Shown: in pieces, positions 1-9,137 of the stretch
Numbering within the stretch: the stretch's first letter is position 1
Layout: each line of letters begins with the position of its first letter
Assembly (NCBI GenBank): GCA_903893795.1
Contig: CAITNO010000123.1
Location: 106,846-170,845 of the forward strand
Direction: 5' to 3'
From: Candidatus Hydrogenedentota bacterium
Lineage (GTDB): Bacteria > Hydrogenedentota > Hydrogenedentia > Hydrogenedentales > CAITNO01
Length of the DNA stretch: 64,000 nucleotides
Made by a program: the position numbers and the translations under genes
Notes under the pieces: model-generated
What the model saw: the letters and a program-made list of their open reading frames with translations, nothing else
Database searches by the model: none
Told to the model about the DNA's origin: nothing

Positions 1-134
1 GACGGGGCGGCGGCTGCACTGTCGGCCGCAAGGGCAGCGCAAGAATATAGCGCGCTCAGGACGCCGAGCAGCAGCAGGGTTGGCAAAACAGAGGACGGGC
101 TTGCAAATCGAGCCTGTGCGGAGCTGAGGGTCAT
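1..134 (-). CDS. N-terminus of a secreted protein, cut by the window edge
   Basis: Only the first 44 or so codons are inside the window. The ATG at 132-134 is preceded by AAAGGA at a good distance. The peptide begins MTLSSAQARF and runs into a hydrophobic leucine-rich stretch followed by small residues (SCAALAADS), which reads as a signal peptide with a cleavage site near the AAD. The mature protein and its function lie outside the window. It is co-oriented with the propeller gene that starts at 1286 and follows it by about 105 bases, so the two may be cotranscribed. Confidence 0.6.
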   Translation of the reverse strand, partial: MTLSSAQARFASPSSVLPTLLLLGVLSALYSCAALAADSAAAAP

Positions 135-239
135 GGTTGTTCCTTTCCGGTTATGCCTGCGATGCAATCATCGTATCACAGGAGATTGATCGGCAGGACA
201 TGGTTCTGCCAGATGGGTGTGTGAAGTTCACGCCGACCG

Positions 240-1286
240 CTAAGACCTGCCCAGCACCAGCACCATGAAAGAATCCGGCTTGGGAACGGGTCTGCCCTGC
301 GCGCTGACCTGTGTTCCGAATTCCGCTGTCGGAAGAAACACCTGGTGGGTTGCCAGGTCGACGCCCATGGTGCGGGCGCCCGGGCGCGTCTTCACGGTCT
401 GAACAACCTCGAATGTGTTCTCCGACGTCTCGCGGATGACGCTGAGCGAGCCGTCGCGGCAACTGGCGAGGACGTTGCCGTCGTCGAAGGCCGTGGCGTC
501 CACCCCCGCTCCGATGGGCAGCTCGGCCAGTAGCTTGCCGTCGTCCGCGTTCATGACTATGAGTTTCTGCGGTTTCCGGCAGCCCACGAAAAGGCGGCGC
601 TTCTGGGTGTCCATGGACATGCCGACCGGGGCACCGCCGGGGGCGACGGGCCATTTGGCGCTGACGGTCATGGTTTTCGTGTCCACCACGGCCACCAGGT
701 CCTTGTCCTCGAGGTTGACGTAGAGTCTGCCCCTGCCGTCGGCGGCGAGGAATTCGGGTTTGCCGCCCAAGGGAACGGTCGTATCCGCCTTGCCGGTTTT
801 GGGGTCCACATCGGGAGAGAGGACAACGAGGCTGTTGGCGTCGCCGCAACTCACAAAGACCTTGCGGCTTGCGGGGTCGTAGATGATGCCGTCGGCGTCC
901 TCGGCGGCGGGCACTTTGCCCAAGACCGCATAGGTGTTCAGGTCAAAGACGGTGACGGAGGCGTCTTTGCCGTCACTGATAAAGCCGCGCCCCAGTTCGG
1001 GGACAATGGCTGTGCCATGGTTGCCTTTCTGTCCGGGAATGTCGGCCACCGTCTTGCCCGACACCGCATCGAGCACCATGGTATGGGTGACGCGCGGGAC
1101 GTAGAGGAGCTTGTGGGCGGAATCAACCAGGAGATAGTCCCAACCCCCTTCGCCCCCGACGTGAAAGAGATTGGTCTCTTTGTAAATGGTTTTGTCAGCG
1201 GGTGCGGCATTTGTCGGGGCCTGCAAGGCGAGCCCGGAGCAGCACAGCAGCGCGAGGGTGAACGCGACACGGCTTTTCTTTATCAT
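240..1286 (-). CDS. secreted YVTN-type beta-propeller protein
   Basis: 348 residues from an ATG at 1284-1286 with a GGAGGT ribosome-binding site; the open frame extends further upstream but those codons lack a signal peptide. Residues 1-27 form a signal peptide (MIKKSRVAFTLALLCCSGLA). The rest is built of repeats of about 40 residues alternating short strands with motifs such as KLLYVPR, GRGFISDGK, RKVFVSCGD, GRLYVNLED and RRLFVGCRK, the pattern of surface-layer YVTN propellers and NHL/quinohemoprotein-like beta-propellers. No catalytic residues are recognisable; such proteins usually act as periplasmic or surface binding modules. It sits 115 bases downstream of the MFS exporter on the same strand. 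The fold call is firm, the role is unknown. Confidence 0.8.
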   Translation of the reverse strand: MIKKSRVAFTLALLCCSGLALQAPTNAAPADKTIYKETNLFHVGGEGGWDYLLVDSAHKLLYVPRVTHTMVLDAVSGKTVADIPGQKGNHGTAIVPELGRGFISDGKDASVTVFDLNTYAVLGKVPAAEDADGIIYDPASRKVFVSCGDANSLVVLSPDVDPKTGKADTTVPLGGKPEFLAADGRGRLYVNLEDKDLVAVVDTKTMTVSAKWPVAPGGAPVGMSMDTQKRRLFVGCRKPQKLIVMNADDGKLLAELPIGAGVDATAFDDGNVLASCRDGSLSVIRETSENTFEVVQTVKTRPGARTMGVDLATHQVFLPTAEFGTQVSAQGRPVPKPDSFMVLVLGRS

Positions 1287-1401
1287 GGGACGACCTCCAC
1301 GGAAGCGTTGAAACTCTATATCCGGCAGAGATTCTCGTAGGCCCCTGCCGGGTGTGAAATTGTACTGCGCCAGTATAGCACTCTGGCCCGGGTTGCGATG
1401 C

Positions 1402-2727
1402 CTATGAAAGGACGCCGGGGTTGGGCGGAAGGGGCTCGGGTTCTTCGGAAATGATTCCGCGGCGCACGTAGATGGGGCGAAGCACCCGGCGGAGGGCGGG
1501 AAGGCGGCGGGCAAAGAGCAGCGCTCCGACGACGCAGCAGAGTCCGGAGAGAATGACCGTCATGGGTGCTCCGATAAAGTGGGCCAATACGCCCGCCAGG
1601 AGGCTGCCGAGGGGCACGGTGCCCATGAAGGCCATGGAGTAGAAACTCATCACCCTGCCGCGCATGTCGTCCTCGACAATGGTCTGCAGGAGGGTGTTGG
1701 TCGAGGCCATCTGGATCATCAAAGCGAGGCCTATGACGGGCATGGTGAGCAGGGTCAGCCAGAGTCTGTCGGAGAGGCCCATCACCACCAAACCGGCGCC
1801 GAAGAGGGCGGGCATCCAGGCGATCAGGCGGCCCAGCCCGCGCACGCTGCGTCGTCCGGCGAGATACAGCGCGCCGGTCAGCGCCCCGGCCGCACCGGCC
1901 GAAATGAGGAAACCCTGGGTGCGCGCATCGCCGTGGAGGATTTGCTGGGCGAAGATGGGCAGCAGTTGGGCATAGGAACCGCCGGTCATGCTGACCAGCG
2001 CGAGCAACAGCAAGAGCGAGCGGATGGGTGAAAAACCGAAGGCATAGCGAAAGCCGGCCGTGAGGCTCTCCAGCATGGCGGTCTGTCGGGCGGCGCGCAC
2101 GTAGGGAGGGATGCGCATCATCAGCAGGCCGGCGATCACGGCGGCGTAACTGAGGCCGTTGAGCAGAAAGCAAAAGGCCTCGCCCGTGGCGGCGATGAGT
2201 AGCCCGGCCATGGCCGGGCCAACCAGCCGGGCGGCGTTGAACATGGAGGAGTTGAGCGCAATGGCGTTGGTCAGGTCCTCGCGCCGATCGATCATCTGGA
2301 TGAGGAAAGACTGGCGCGCGGGCACGTCGAGCGCGTTGATAAACCCGAGAAAGAGTGAAAGGGTAATCACGTGCCAGATTTCGACGTGGCCCGAATACAT
2401 GAGCGCCGCAAGCAGCAACGCCTGAATCATGGACAGGACCTGGGTGAGCAGGACGAGGCGGTAGCGGTTCATCCGGTCCACGAGCACCCCGGCAAAAGGC
2501 GCCATCACAAAGGTGGGCACGCGCGCGGCAAAACCGGACAGGCCAAGGAGCAGGGCGCTGTGGCCCAAGCGCCAGACCAGCCAGGAGACGGCGGTCAACT
2601 GCATCCAGGTGCCGATGAGCGAGAGTCCCTGGCCCATGATGAAGAGCCGGAAGTTCCGGTGTTCCAGTGCGCGGAAGAGCCTTTGAAAATGGGCGGACCA
2701 GCTTGTCTTTTCGCCCTGCGGCGTCAT
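1402..2727 (-). CDS. MFS transporter, DHA3/enterobactin-exporter-like
   Basis: 441 residues, about twelve hydrophobic segments, in the inner membrane. The N-terminal segment RNFRLFIMGQGLSLIGTWMQ is the typical first helix of the MFS_3/EntS-like subfamily (the F...GQ.lS..GtwmQ pattern), and VLVDRMNRYRLV matches the conserved cytoplasmic loop between helices 2 and 3. Families of this kind export small hydrophobic molecules or siderophores by proton antiport; the substrate cannot be read from sequence. The start at 2727 has GGAAAG upstream; the longer open frame to 2826 would overlap the preceding gene and is less likely. Only 40 bases separate it from the end of the large glycosidase gene upstream, so the two probably form an operon. 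Confidence 0.85.
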   Translation of the reverse strand: MTPQGEKTSWSAHFQRLFRALEHRNFRLFIMGQGLSLIGTWMQLTAVSWLVWRLGHSALLLGLSGFAARVPTFVMAPFAGVLVDRMNRYRLVLLTQVLSMIQALLLAALMYSGHVEIWHVITLSLFLGFINALDVPARQSFLIQMIDRREDLTNAIALNSSMFNAARLVGPAMAGLLIAATGEAFCFLLNGLSYAAVIAGLLMMRIPPYVRAARQTAMLESLTAGFRYAFGFSPIRSLLLLLALVSMTGGSYAQLLPIFAQQILHGDARTQGFLISAGAAGALTGALYLAGRRSVRGLGRLIAWMPALFGAGLVVMGLSDRLWLTLLTMPVIGLALMIQMASTNTLLQTIVEDDMRGRVMSFYSMAFMGTVPLGSLLAGVLAHFIGAPMTVILSGLCCVVGALLFARRLPALRRVLRPIYVRRGIISEEPEPLPPNPGVLS

Positions 2728-2767
2728 CGGGCTTTCCGGTGCATCGCGCGGTATTTGGGAACTGGTG

Positions 2768-5700
2768 TCATTCAATTTCAATACCCTGCAGGATGGCGTC
2801 GTTGGGGCCGAGGCCGTGCACGCCAATCACAATCTGATTGTTCCTGTCCGGCGAGATGTCTTCCACCCGAATGTCGGCGGCCATTCCGGTCTGGCCGGCC
2901 GCCGTGGCCGGGTCCCAGTGGTCGCGCACGGTGCGGCCGTAGACCTCAACGCGCATTGGCCTTTGGCCTATTCCATTCAGCCAAAGCTCGGCAAACTTGA
3001 GGTGGACCGTGTAGAGACCGGGCGGAACGGAAACGGAATAGGTGAAATCCCTGCCGCTGCGGGCGGTCTGGTAGAGCGCCTGATCGTAGAGCGTGGGCGA
3101 GGCCTGCGCCACGGGCGCTTCGGACTGGAGGGCCGTTCCGCCGTCAAAATCGACGTCGGCGGTCCAGACAAAGCTGTTCCAGTCGATGAACTCCTTTTCC
3201 GAACCGGCGTCTATGCGCACGGTGGGTCTGATCTCGGGCAGGAGCTCCAGGGCGTTCACCAGCGCTTCGTCGGTCTTCTGCATGGGTTCGAATCCGCCGG
3301 TGAAGCGAAGCACGAGGTTGCCCGCTTCATTAGGAACCAGATGGTGAAAGACGCGCTCCTGGGCGCGGTTTGGGCCGCGGGCGGCCTGGCAGATGTCGAA
3401 GTTGTCCAGCACGCGCCGTCCGTTGATGTCCAGATTAAAGGGACGCTCGAAAGACCATTTGTATTGGGTCTCTGCGAACTTGAGCCGGAGGGTGTAGATG
3501 CCCGGCTTGACGGGAAGGGTGTAGCTGAAAGCGTTCCCTGTGCGACCCTGTTGGTAGAGTTCCCCGTCCTCCTCCGTGGGCGTGGCACCGGACACCGGCG
3601 TGTCTGCGGCAGTCGGAGCGCCTCCGGTGAAGAAAGCATCGCGGGACCAGAGATTGCCGGTATGGTCGGTGTAGTCTTTCTCGGCGCCGCAGCGGATGCG
3701 GATGCAGGAGAGTTGTTCGGCAGGTTGTGCCGTTTCGTAGACCATGCGGGGCATCCAGGCGAGGAAGTCTGTGTCAGGGGAGGTGCCTCGGTCAAGCACG
3801 AAGCGGAGGACATCGCCGGCGGCGACGTCAACAGTGAAATCGTGCGTGACGCCCTGCAGGCTGTTGAGGGGAACCTCGGCCCAGCCCTGCTCGGGCCAGA
3901 GCTGTTTGGCACCGTGGAGAATGCGGACGCGGAGCGGTTCCCCCATCGCCTGGTGGTAACACTCCTTCATTGCACGCCCCAGGACAGTCAGCTTTCCCGC
4001 GTGCGGCGCGGTCCATGCGCGCACGCAGGCGCACTCGGGGGAAGCCTGCTGCCAGCCCCGGCCCACTCTCGCTTGGCCCGGTCCCTCCCAGTAGCCTTCC
4101 ACGCCGCCGGGCTGGTTGGGCGTGCCGCCCGTGTCGCCTGCGGCGCTCTTGGCAGGCGGCACCCAGGTCATCTCCGTGAAGGTGAGTCCGTCCGTGGTGG
4201 TTTCGGCGCGCCATCCGTCGCGGCCTGCCTCGGCAAAATGGCCGCCCAGGGCGGCGTAGATGTCGGGGCCGTCGGCCATGGGTGTCGCCGAAGTCCAAGC
4301 GCTGGCCTGCGCACCCCCGTTCAACACGGTCCGGACGGCATAGCGGGCGCTTGCGTCCCAACCGGGAGCATGGTCAAAGTAGTAGGTTCCGACACTGGCC
4401 TTGCCGATGACGTCGCCGTTGCGCTGGATTTCGTAGTAGCTTATCCAGTTGTCGGCTTTGGCGGAGGACCAGTAGAGCGCGACGCCGCTGTGGCCGAGGT
4501 TGGTTTCGCGGCGGGCAAAGGCCTGTCCCGGCGCGCCGGGAAGCGCCGAAGCGCGCCCGGTGCGGGGCAGGTCGGGCAGACCGAGGTAAATCAATTCGCC
4601 CGGCGCGGGGTCTGTGAGGACAATGCCGTTTGCCATGAGCTCCGCGCCGCTTCGTGTGGAACGCTCACTGGCGCATTCAAAGCCGACATCGTAGTCGTGT
4701 TCGGGCAGGAGCCCCTTGGGACGGATGGTGACGGTTGTCTTGGCCCGGTGCTTGAGAATGATGCAGGCCTTCTTCCCGTCGTGGCTGGTTCGCTGGTCGT
4801 AGTAGAAGTCCTTGTCGCCGTCGATGACCGGGTGCATCATGTGCGACCAGCGGCCCGCGACGCCTTCTTGGCGGAGGTAGCGGTAGATTTCCATCAAACG
4901 CCGCAGTTGGTCCTGTTCGGGCCCCTCGGCGCGCAGATACCAGCCGGGGACCATGGACAGCAGGCCCGGGCCGGTTTCGGGGTTGTACTTGCCGCCGGGC
5001 TGCAGCAGCGCCTCGAGCAGGTCGAGCCACTTGTCGGGCAGTTCCAAGTAGGAGAAGTAGTGGTTGGTCTGGTCGCCGCGACCCATGTCGGACAGATAGT
5101 TGACGTCGGCGTAGCGTTCCACCTCAAACTGGTGGGCGTAGCGGCTGCCGCCGCAGCAGGTATGGAAAGAGCAGCGGGGATGGGCGTCGAGGAAGCCTGC
5201 AATTTGGGCGCGCACGGCATCTTCCGCCTTGGGACCAAAGCGGCCGAAACCGTCGGTCCGCCACTGAAAGTCGCCCCATGAACCGACCTTGGTGTCCAGC
5301 AATCCGGCCGAGGGACGGCCCGCCATCCACAAGAGCCATTTCATGTCCATTTTGCTCAGATAGCGCAGGGTTTCGGCGAAATCGGGCCCCTCATGGGTGG
5401 GCGAGAAGACCACGGTGTAGGAGTCCTGGATGGGCCAACCGGGGTATTTGGACCAGCCCGCATCGTCCCAGAGCATTTCCATACCCATGGTCCGCATGAG
5501 GTCGGCATCCATGTCGAGGCGTGCCAGACGGGCGGCAAACTGTTCCTGAAGATTGCGGGAACAGAAGAACCACGGCACGACCCACTTCGTTCGGGCGTAG
5601 TAGTCGCTGTTCGTGTAGTCCCAGAGGTATTCGTACTGCCAGTCGTAGACGCGGCGGCCCATGTCGTCGAGGTCGCCGTCGAACACGCCCAGGGTCACGA

Positions 5701-7057
5701 GGGGTAGCTTGAGCCGTTCCCCGGCGGCCAGCGTGCACCCTGCCAGGGCGGGCGCAGTGGCGGACAGCAGTCCCTGTCCTGCGGCGTAATCCACGCCAAG
5801 GGTCCAGGTGCCCAGGGATTCCAGGCTCACAAAGAGGCCGTCACCGGGCGCATTTTCGCGGGTGAGGGCCATCCAGGGGACATAGTTGTCGGTGCGGTCG
5901 CCCAAGAGGGTGCGGTGGTAGCTCTCCCCCACTGTTGCGCTTTCCAACTGGCCTTGGTTCGGCCTGCTCGTGCCGCCGCACATCCAATAGTTGGTCTGGC
6001 CTGCGGTGTCCGCAGCGTTGAGGCCGAGGCGCAACGGGGTGGGCGATGCCAGTGTCACCGGGGCTGTGTTCGTATTCTCCACTTCGACCCATTGGCGGAG
6101 TATGGAGCTGTGGGGATAGGCCTGGACGTACAGGTGGGCGCGCAGTCCGTCGCGACGGAGGAGCAAGTCCAACCGAAGGGCCGGACGGCCTCCCACGGCC
6201 ACCTGCGCGGCGGTGCCGGACTCCACGGTCCACCCTGTACTTGCGGGCGGGGTCTCGAAGGGTTGGTCGGTTCTGTCGGTGATGCGAAACAGGTCGAGGC
6301 GGGCGTTGCCGGAGCCGTTGGCGCTCTCTGCTTTGCCCCGGACCGTTACGGTGCCGTCCTTGGGGGCTTTCCACACGCGGACCAGCTCGTAGGCGTTAAC
6401 CAGGTGGAAGGCGGTGCCGCCAAGCTGAGAACACTCGGCCGGAGCGCGGTAACCGCTGGGCACACGGGCTTTCTGCTGGGCCGGTGTGAGCGGCTGCAAC
6501 AGTTCGCCCATCAGGTCCATCGCGCCGGTGTCGGGGGCGTGGGTGTAGTAGAACCACACGGGGCCCTGTTCAAGTGCGGTGTCCTCGGCGGAGTTGTAGC
6601 TGTCGCCATCGCCGTAGTCGAGCGTGCTTGCCCAGTTCACGGTGGCGCCGGTGTCGTCAGAGCCCGTCGTCACGCCAAAACCCAATAGGTCGCCCTGTTT
6701 CACGTCGAGGTGGAGATTGTCCGAAATCGGGTCCACGGTCTCCCCCGCTCCCAACACTTTTGACCAGAGGGTATCAAAGGCGAAGGGGCCTGCCGGGAGA
6801 GTCTCCAGACCGAAGGGCAGGGACGATGTCGCGTATTCACGCGGAGGCCCGGTCAGTTTGTTTTGGAGGCTTTCGAGATGTAATTGACCGTTCTTGCAGG
6901 CGTAGGTTATCTGGACTGCCGGGGTGCCGATGGTCCAAGTGTGATGCTCACCGTCCACACGGGCGAAGGCGTCGCCTTCGCGGAGTTCCGTCGCGGCCAT
7001 GCAGGGGGCGGTAACGAGGCAGGACAGAAGGATACTCAGCCACGAATATTTGCCCAT
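2768..7057 (-). CDS. secreted GH36-like glycosidase with two C-terminal malectin domains
   Basis: 1429 residues from an ATG with GGAGC upstream; signal peptide MGKYSWLSILLSCLVTAPCMA. The N-terminal ~450 residues are a beta-sandwich region as in GH36/GH31-type alpha-galactosidases. The TIM barrel (about 460-750) has the landmarks of clan GH-D: MEMLWDDAGW, a WRTDGFGRF segment whose Asp602 sits where the nucleophile is expected, the cysteine/glycine motif TCCGGSRYAHQFEVE and LSDMGRGD whose Asp657 is the likely acid/base. After Ig-like sandwich segments, two malectin domains (about 1115-1270 and 1275-1429, e.g. RIRCGAEKDYTD and RIDAGSEKEFID) end the protein; malectin folds bind glucosides. The nucleophile context differs from the canonical KxDxN. 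It heads a probable operon with the MFS gene. Substrate is unknown. Confidence 0.75.
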   Translation of the reverse strand: MGKYSWLSILLSCLVTAPCMAATELREGDAFARVDGEHHTWTIGTPAVQITYACKNGQLHLESLQNKLTGPPREYATSSLPFGLETLPAGPFAFDTLWSKVLGAGETVDPISDNLHLDVKQGDLLGFGVTTGSDDTGATVNWASTLDYGDGDSYNSAEDTALEQGPVWFYYTHAPDTGAMDLMGELLQPLTPAQQKARVPSGYRAPAECSQLGGTAFHLVNAYELVRVWKAPKDGTVTVRGKAESANGSGNARLDLFRITDRTDQPFETPPASTGWTVESGTAAQVAVGGRPALRLDLLLRRDGLRAHLYVQAYPHSSILRQWVEVENTNTAPVTLASPTPLRLGLNAADTAGQTNYWMCGGTSRPNQGQLESATVGESYHRTLLGDRTDNYVPWMALTRENAPGDGLFVSLESLGTWTLGVDYAAGQGLLSATAPALAGCTLAAGERLKLPLVTLGVFDGDLDDMGRRVYDWQYEYLWDYTNSDYYARTKWVVPWFFCSRNLQEQFAARLARLDMDADLMRTMGMEMLWDDAGWSKYPGWPIQDSYTVVFSPTHEGPDFAETLRYLSKMDMKWLLWMAGRPSAGLLDTKVGSWGDFQWRTDGFGRFGPKAEDAVRAQIAGFLDAHPRCSFHTCCGGSRYAHQFEVERYADVNYLSDMGRGDQTNHYFSYLELPDKWLDLLEALLQPGGKYNPETGPGLLSMVPGWYLRAEGPEQDQLRRLMEIYRYLRQEGVAGRWSHMMHPVIDGDKDFYYDQRTSHDGKKACIILKHRAKTTVTIRPKGLLPEHDYDVGFECASERSTRSGAELMANGIVLTDPAPGELIYLGLPDLPRTGRASALPGAPGQAFARRETNLGHSGVALYWSSAKADNWISYYEIQRNGDVIGKASVGTYYFDHAPGWDASARYAVRTVLNGGAQASAWTSATPMADGPDIYAALGGHFAEAGRDGWRAETTTDGLTFTEMTWVPPAKSAAGDTGGTPNQPGGVEGYWEGPGQARVGRGWQQASPECACVRAWTAPHAGKLTVLGRAMKECYHQAMGEPLRVRILHGAKQLWPEQGWAEVPLNSLQGVTHDFTVDVAAGDVLRFVLDRGTSPDTDFLAWMPRMVYETAQPAEQLSCIRIRCGAEKDYTDHTGNLWSRDAFFTGGAPTAADTPVSGATPTEEDGELYQQGRTGNAFSYTLPVKPGIYTLRLKFAETQYKWSFERPFNLDINGRRVLDNFDICQAARGPNRAQERVFHHLVPNEAGNLVLRFTGGFEPMQKTDEALVNALELLPEIRPTVRIDAGSEKEFIDWNSFVWTADVDFDGGTALQSEAPVAQASPTLYDQALYQTARSGRDFTYSVSVPPGLYTVHLKFAELWLNGIGQRPMRVEVYGRTVRDHWDPATAAGQTGMAADIRVEDISPDRNNQIVIGVHGLGPNDAILQGIEIE

Positions 7058-7680
7058 GAAGATTGCTCCAAAGTTGCTCCCGTTGTTGAGGAGAATATCA
7101 CAGAGCAGCATGTCCGAAACCATAGAATCTTTAATGATGGTGTATCGAAACCGCGGAGCACTCCGGTTTTGGAGTGCGGCGGCAACGACGCCGCTTTGGC
7201 TAATCTCTGCACGTCAGGCCAGCCAAAGCGAGACCATCAGACCATGAAGCCGTCTTTCTTTTGACTGCGGTGGCCATGCCGCCGCTTTTCTTCGGCGGGG
7301 CCACTCTGTTGTGGCCCTGTTGTGGCATGGTCTCCGGACCATGCCACTCTTCCGACCGAAGGTCTCCTCTTCTCCGGATCGTCTGCGTACTATTAACGCT
7401 GTCTCCAGAAGCGCGCTGTGCAGACGGCAATGGATGCGGCGTGGGCAGCCAAAACCGGCGCGTGGCGGATGCACCGCGAAAGGCAGAGGAGACCTTCGGT
7501 CAGAAGAGCGTGGCGTGGTCTGGAAACCACCCCACAACTGGGAGTGCCCGTGTTGACACCAATCCACTGTCGGCCCATACTGTATATTGGTGTGTGTGAG
7601 TTTGTCCTTGGCCGACGGCCTGTGGAAAGGGAACTCGTACCGCTGTGTTGCAGGGTAGTTCAACAGAGGAGGCGTGCGTG
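7058..7680. repeat. intergenic region of nested inverted repeats
   Basis: No gene is supported in this 620-base gap, but it is full of self-complementary sequence. 7158-7177 is a 7-bp stem (GCACTCC/GGAGTGC) with a 6-base loop, followed by GCGGCG/CGCCGC. A longer imperfect inverted repeat pairs 7338-7370 with 7485-7519 (about 33 bp, few mismatches; core AGAGGAGACCTTCGGTC). Such blocks are typical of small palindromic or MITE-like interspersed elements. The divergent promoters for the glycosidase and the SUMF1 gene should also lie here. Confidence 0.6.
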
Positions 7681-9087
7681 ATGAAAAGAATGTCATGGGG
7701 TCTGGGTTTTGTGTTGGCGGCTTTAGGCATGGCGCTTTCGTGGCTGCCACAGTCAACCGCGCATGCGGCGGACACCACACCGCCGACGGGCACAATTGTC
7801 ATTAACAACAACCGTTCCGCCACCAACACAGCCAATGTCACGCTGGCGCTGACTTGGTCTGACGGAACGGGTTCAGGCGTGTCGCGGATGCGCTTCAGCG
7901 ATGACGGCGCGCATTGGTCCGCATGGGAGGAGCTGGCAGCAACGCGCCCGTACACGCTCCCAAGTGGGGACGGGCACAAGACGGTGCGGGTCCAGTACCT
8001 CGACAAAGTCAACAACCGCTCGTCCGTGTACAGCGACTTCATCCTGCTGGACACGACCCCGCCGACGGGGACCATTATCATCAACGGCGGCGCGGCGACG
8101 ACGACCAGCCTGCCCGTTTCGCTGGGGCTGACGTGGGACGATGGGGCGGGGTCCCAGGTGTCGCGCATGCGATTCAGCGACAATGGGTCGACATGGACGG
8201 CCTGGGAGACGCCCACGGCCACGCGCGGCTATACGCTACCGGCGGGATTGGGCAACCACACGGTGCGCGTGCAGTACCTGGACGGCGCGGGTAACTACTC
8301 CGCCGTGTACAACGATTACATCAAGCTAGTGGCGATCCCTGCCGCCGGGACCACGGAGACGGCACTGCTGCCGGGCAACGTGCCGCTGGTGATGGTGTGG
8401 ATGCCGGGCGGGACCTTCCTGATGGGCCGGTACCCGGGCGAGCAGGACAGCTACTCGTATGAAGACCCGCAGCATTCGGTGACGCTGGGCGGGTTCTGGA
8501 TGGCCAAGTATGCGCTGACCAAGCGGCAGTGGACGGCGGTGATGACAAGTGCGCCGTGGACGGGGCAATCTAATGTGCTTGCCGATCTGGACAGCCCGGC
8601 GGTGTACGTGTCTTGGAATAACGCGCAGTCGTTCCTGGCGGCGGTAAACAGTTATACCGGCAAGACGTTCTATCTGCCCTCCGAGACGGAGTGGGAGTAT
8701 GCGTGCCGCGCGGGCACGACGACGCGATTCTACTGGGGCGACGACCCGAGCTACACGGCCATTGGAAATTACGCTTGGTACTTGGGCAACTGCTCGATCG
8801 AGGCGTATGCGCATATAGTGGGCCAGAAGTTGCCGAATGCCTTCGGCTTATACGACATGAGCGGAAATGTGTGGGAGTGGTGCGAGGATGACTGGCACGA
8901 CGGCTATACGGGCGCCCCTACGGACGGCCAGGCCTGGGTGGATAGTCCTCGGGGTTCTTCCCGGCTGTTTCGCGGCGGCGCCTGGAACTACAACGACTAC
9001 TACTGCCGGTCAGCCTACCGCTACCTCCGCGACAGCCCGGACCACGCGTACCACGACGTCGGATTCCGTGTTTCGCGGACTCCGTAA
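7681..9087 (+). CDS. secreted SUMF1/FGE-fold (C-type lectin-like) protein with DGR-type variable C-terminus
   Basis: 468 residues; ATG at 7681 after GAGGAGG. Signal peptide to about residue 30 (ending AHAAD). Two near-duplicate Ig-like/OmpL47-type repeats follow (about 30-125 and 125-218, each opening TTPPTGTI and containing SRMRFSDxGxxWxAWE). Residues ~226-468 are a formylglycine-generating-enzyme (SUMF1) fold: VWMPGGTFLMG, LPSETEWEYACRAGT, ANAFGLYDMSGNVWEW-like block and C-terminal RGGAW...CRSAYR...GFRVS. The catalytic cysteines of true FGE are not seen, so it is probably a ligand-binding lectin-fold protein. In the last 30 residues the surface positions are almost all NAC codons (Asn, Tyr, Asp, His), the signature of adenine mutagenesis by a diversity-generating retroelement. 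No reverse transcriptase or template repeat is in the window. Confidence 0.85.
   Translation: MKRMSWGLGFVLAALGMALSWLPQSTAHAADTTPPTGTIVINNNRSATNTANVTLALTWSDGTGSGVSRMRFSDDGAHWSAWEELAATRPYTLPSGDGHKTVRVQYLDKVNNRSSVYSDFILLDTTPPTGTIIINGGAATTTSLPVSLGLTWDDGAGSQVSRMRFSDNGSTWTAWETPTATRGYTLPAGLGNHTVRVQYLDGAGNYSAVYNDYIKLVAIPAAGTTETALLPGNVPLVMVWMPGGTFLMGRYPGEQDSYSYEDPQHSVTLGGFWMAKYALTKRQWTAVMTSAPWTGQSNVLADLDSPAVYVSWNNAQSFLAAVNSYTGKTFYLPSETEWEYACRAGTTTRFYWGDDPSYTAIGNYAWYLGNCSIEAYAHIVGQKLPNAFGLYDMSGNVWEWCEDDWHDGYTGAPTDGQAWVDSPRGSSRLFRGGAWNYNDYYCRSAYRYLRDSPDHAYHDVGFRVSRTP
8983..9087 (+). other. candidate DGR variable region (VR) at the 3' end of the SUMF1-fold gene
   Basis: Between the Trp codon at 8983 and the Val codon at 9058 there are 24 codons. 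Fourteen are NAC (2 Asn, 6 Tyr, 4 Asp, 2 His), plus one CTC and one AGC; none of the Asn/Tyr/Asp/His codons ends in T, although TAT, GAT and AAT are used elsewhere in the gene. This is what results when AAC codons of a template are randomised at adenines. The position (extreme C-terminus of an FGE-type C-type lectin fold, ending GFRVS) matches known DGR targets such as Treponema TvpA. Inferred from codon pattern only. Confidence 0.6.
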
Positions 9088-9137
9088 TGCTGGGTTCTGT
9101 AGCCCTGTTATCCTGTGCCCTGTTTCTCTTTACACCC

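Noticed and set aside
2765..5281. 838-codon open frame on the plus strand opposite the malectin glycosidase
   Set aside because: It is the antisense shadow of a GC-rich gene; no start signal, no domain, and the minus-strand protein has clear motifs.
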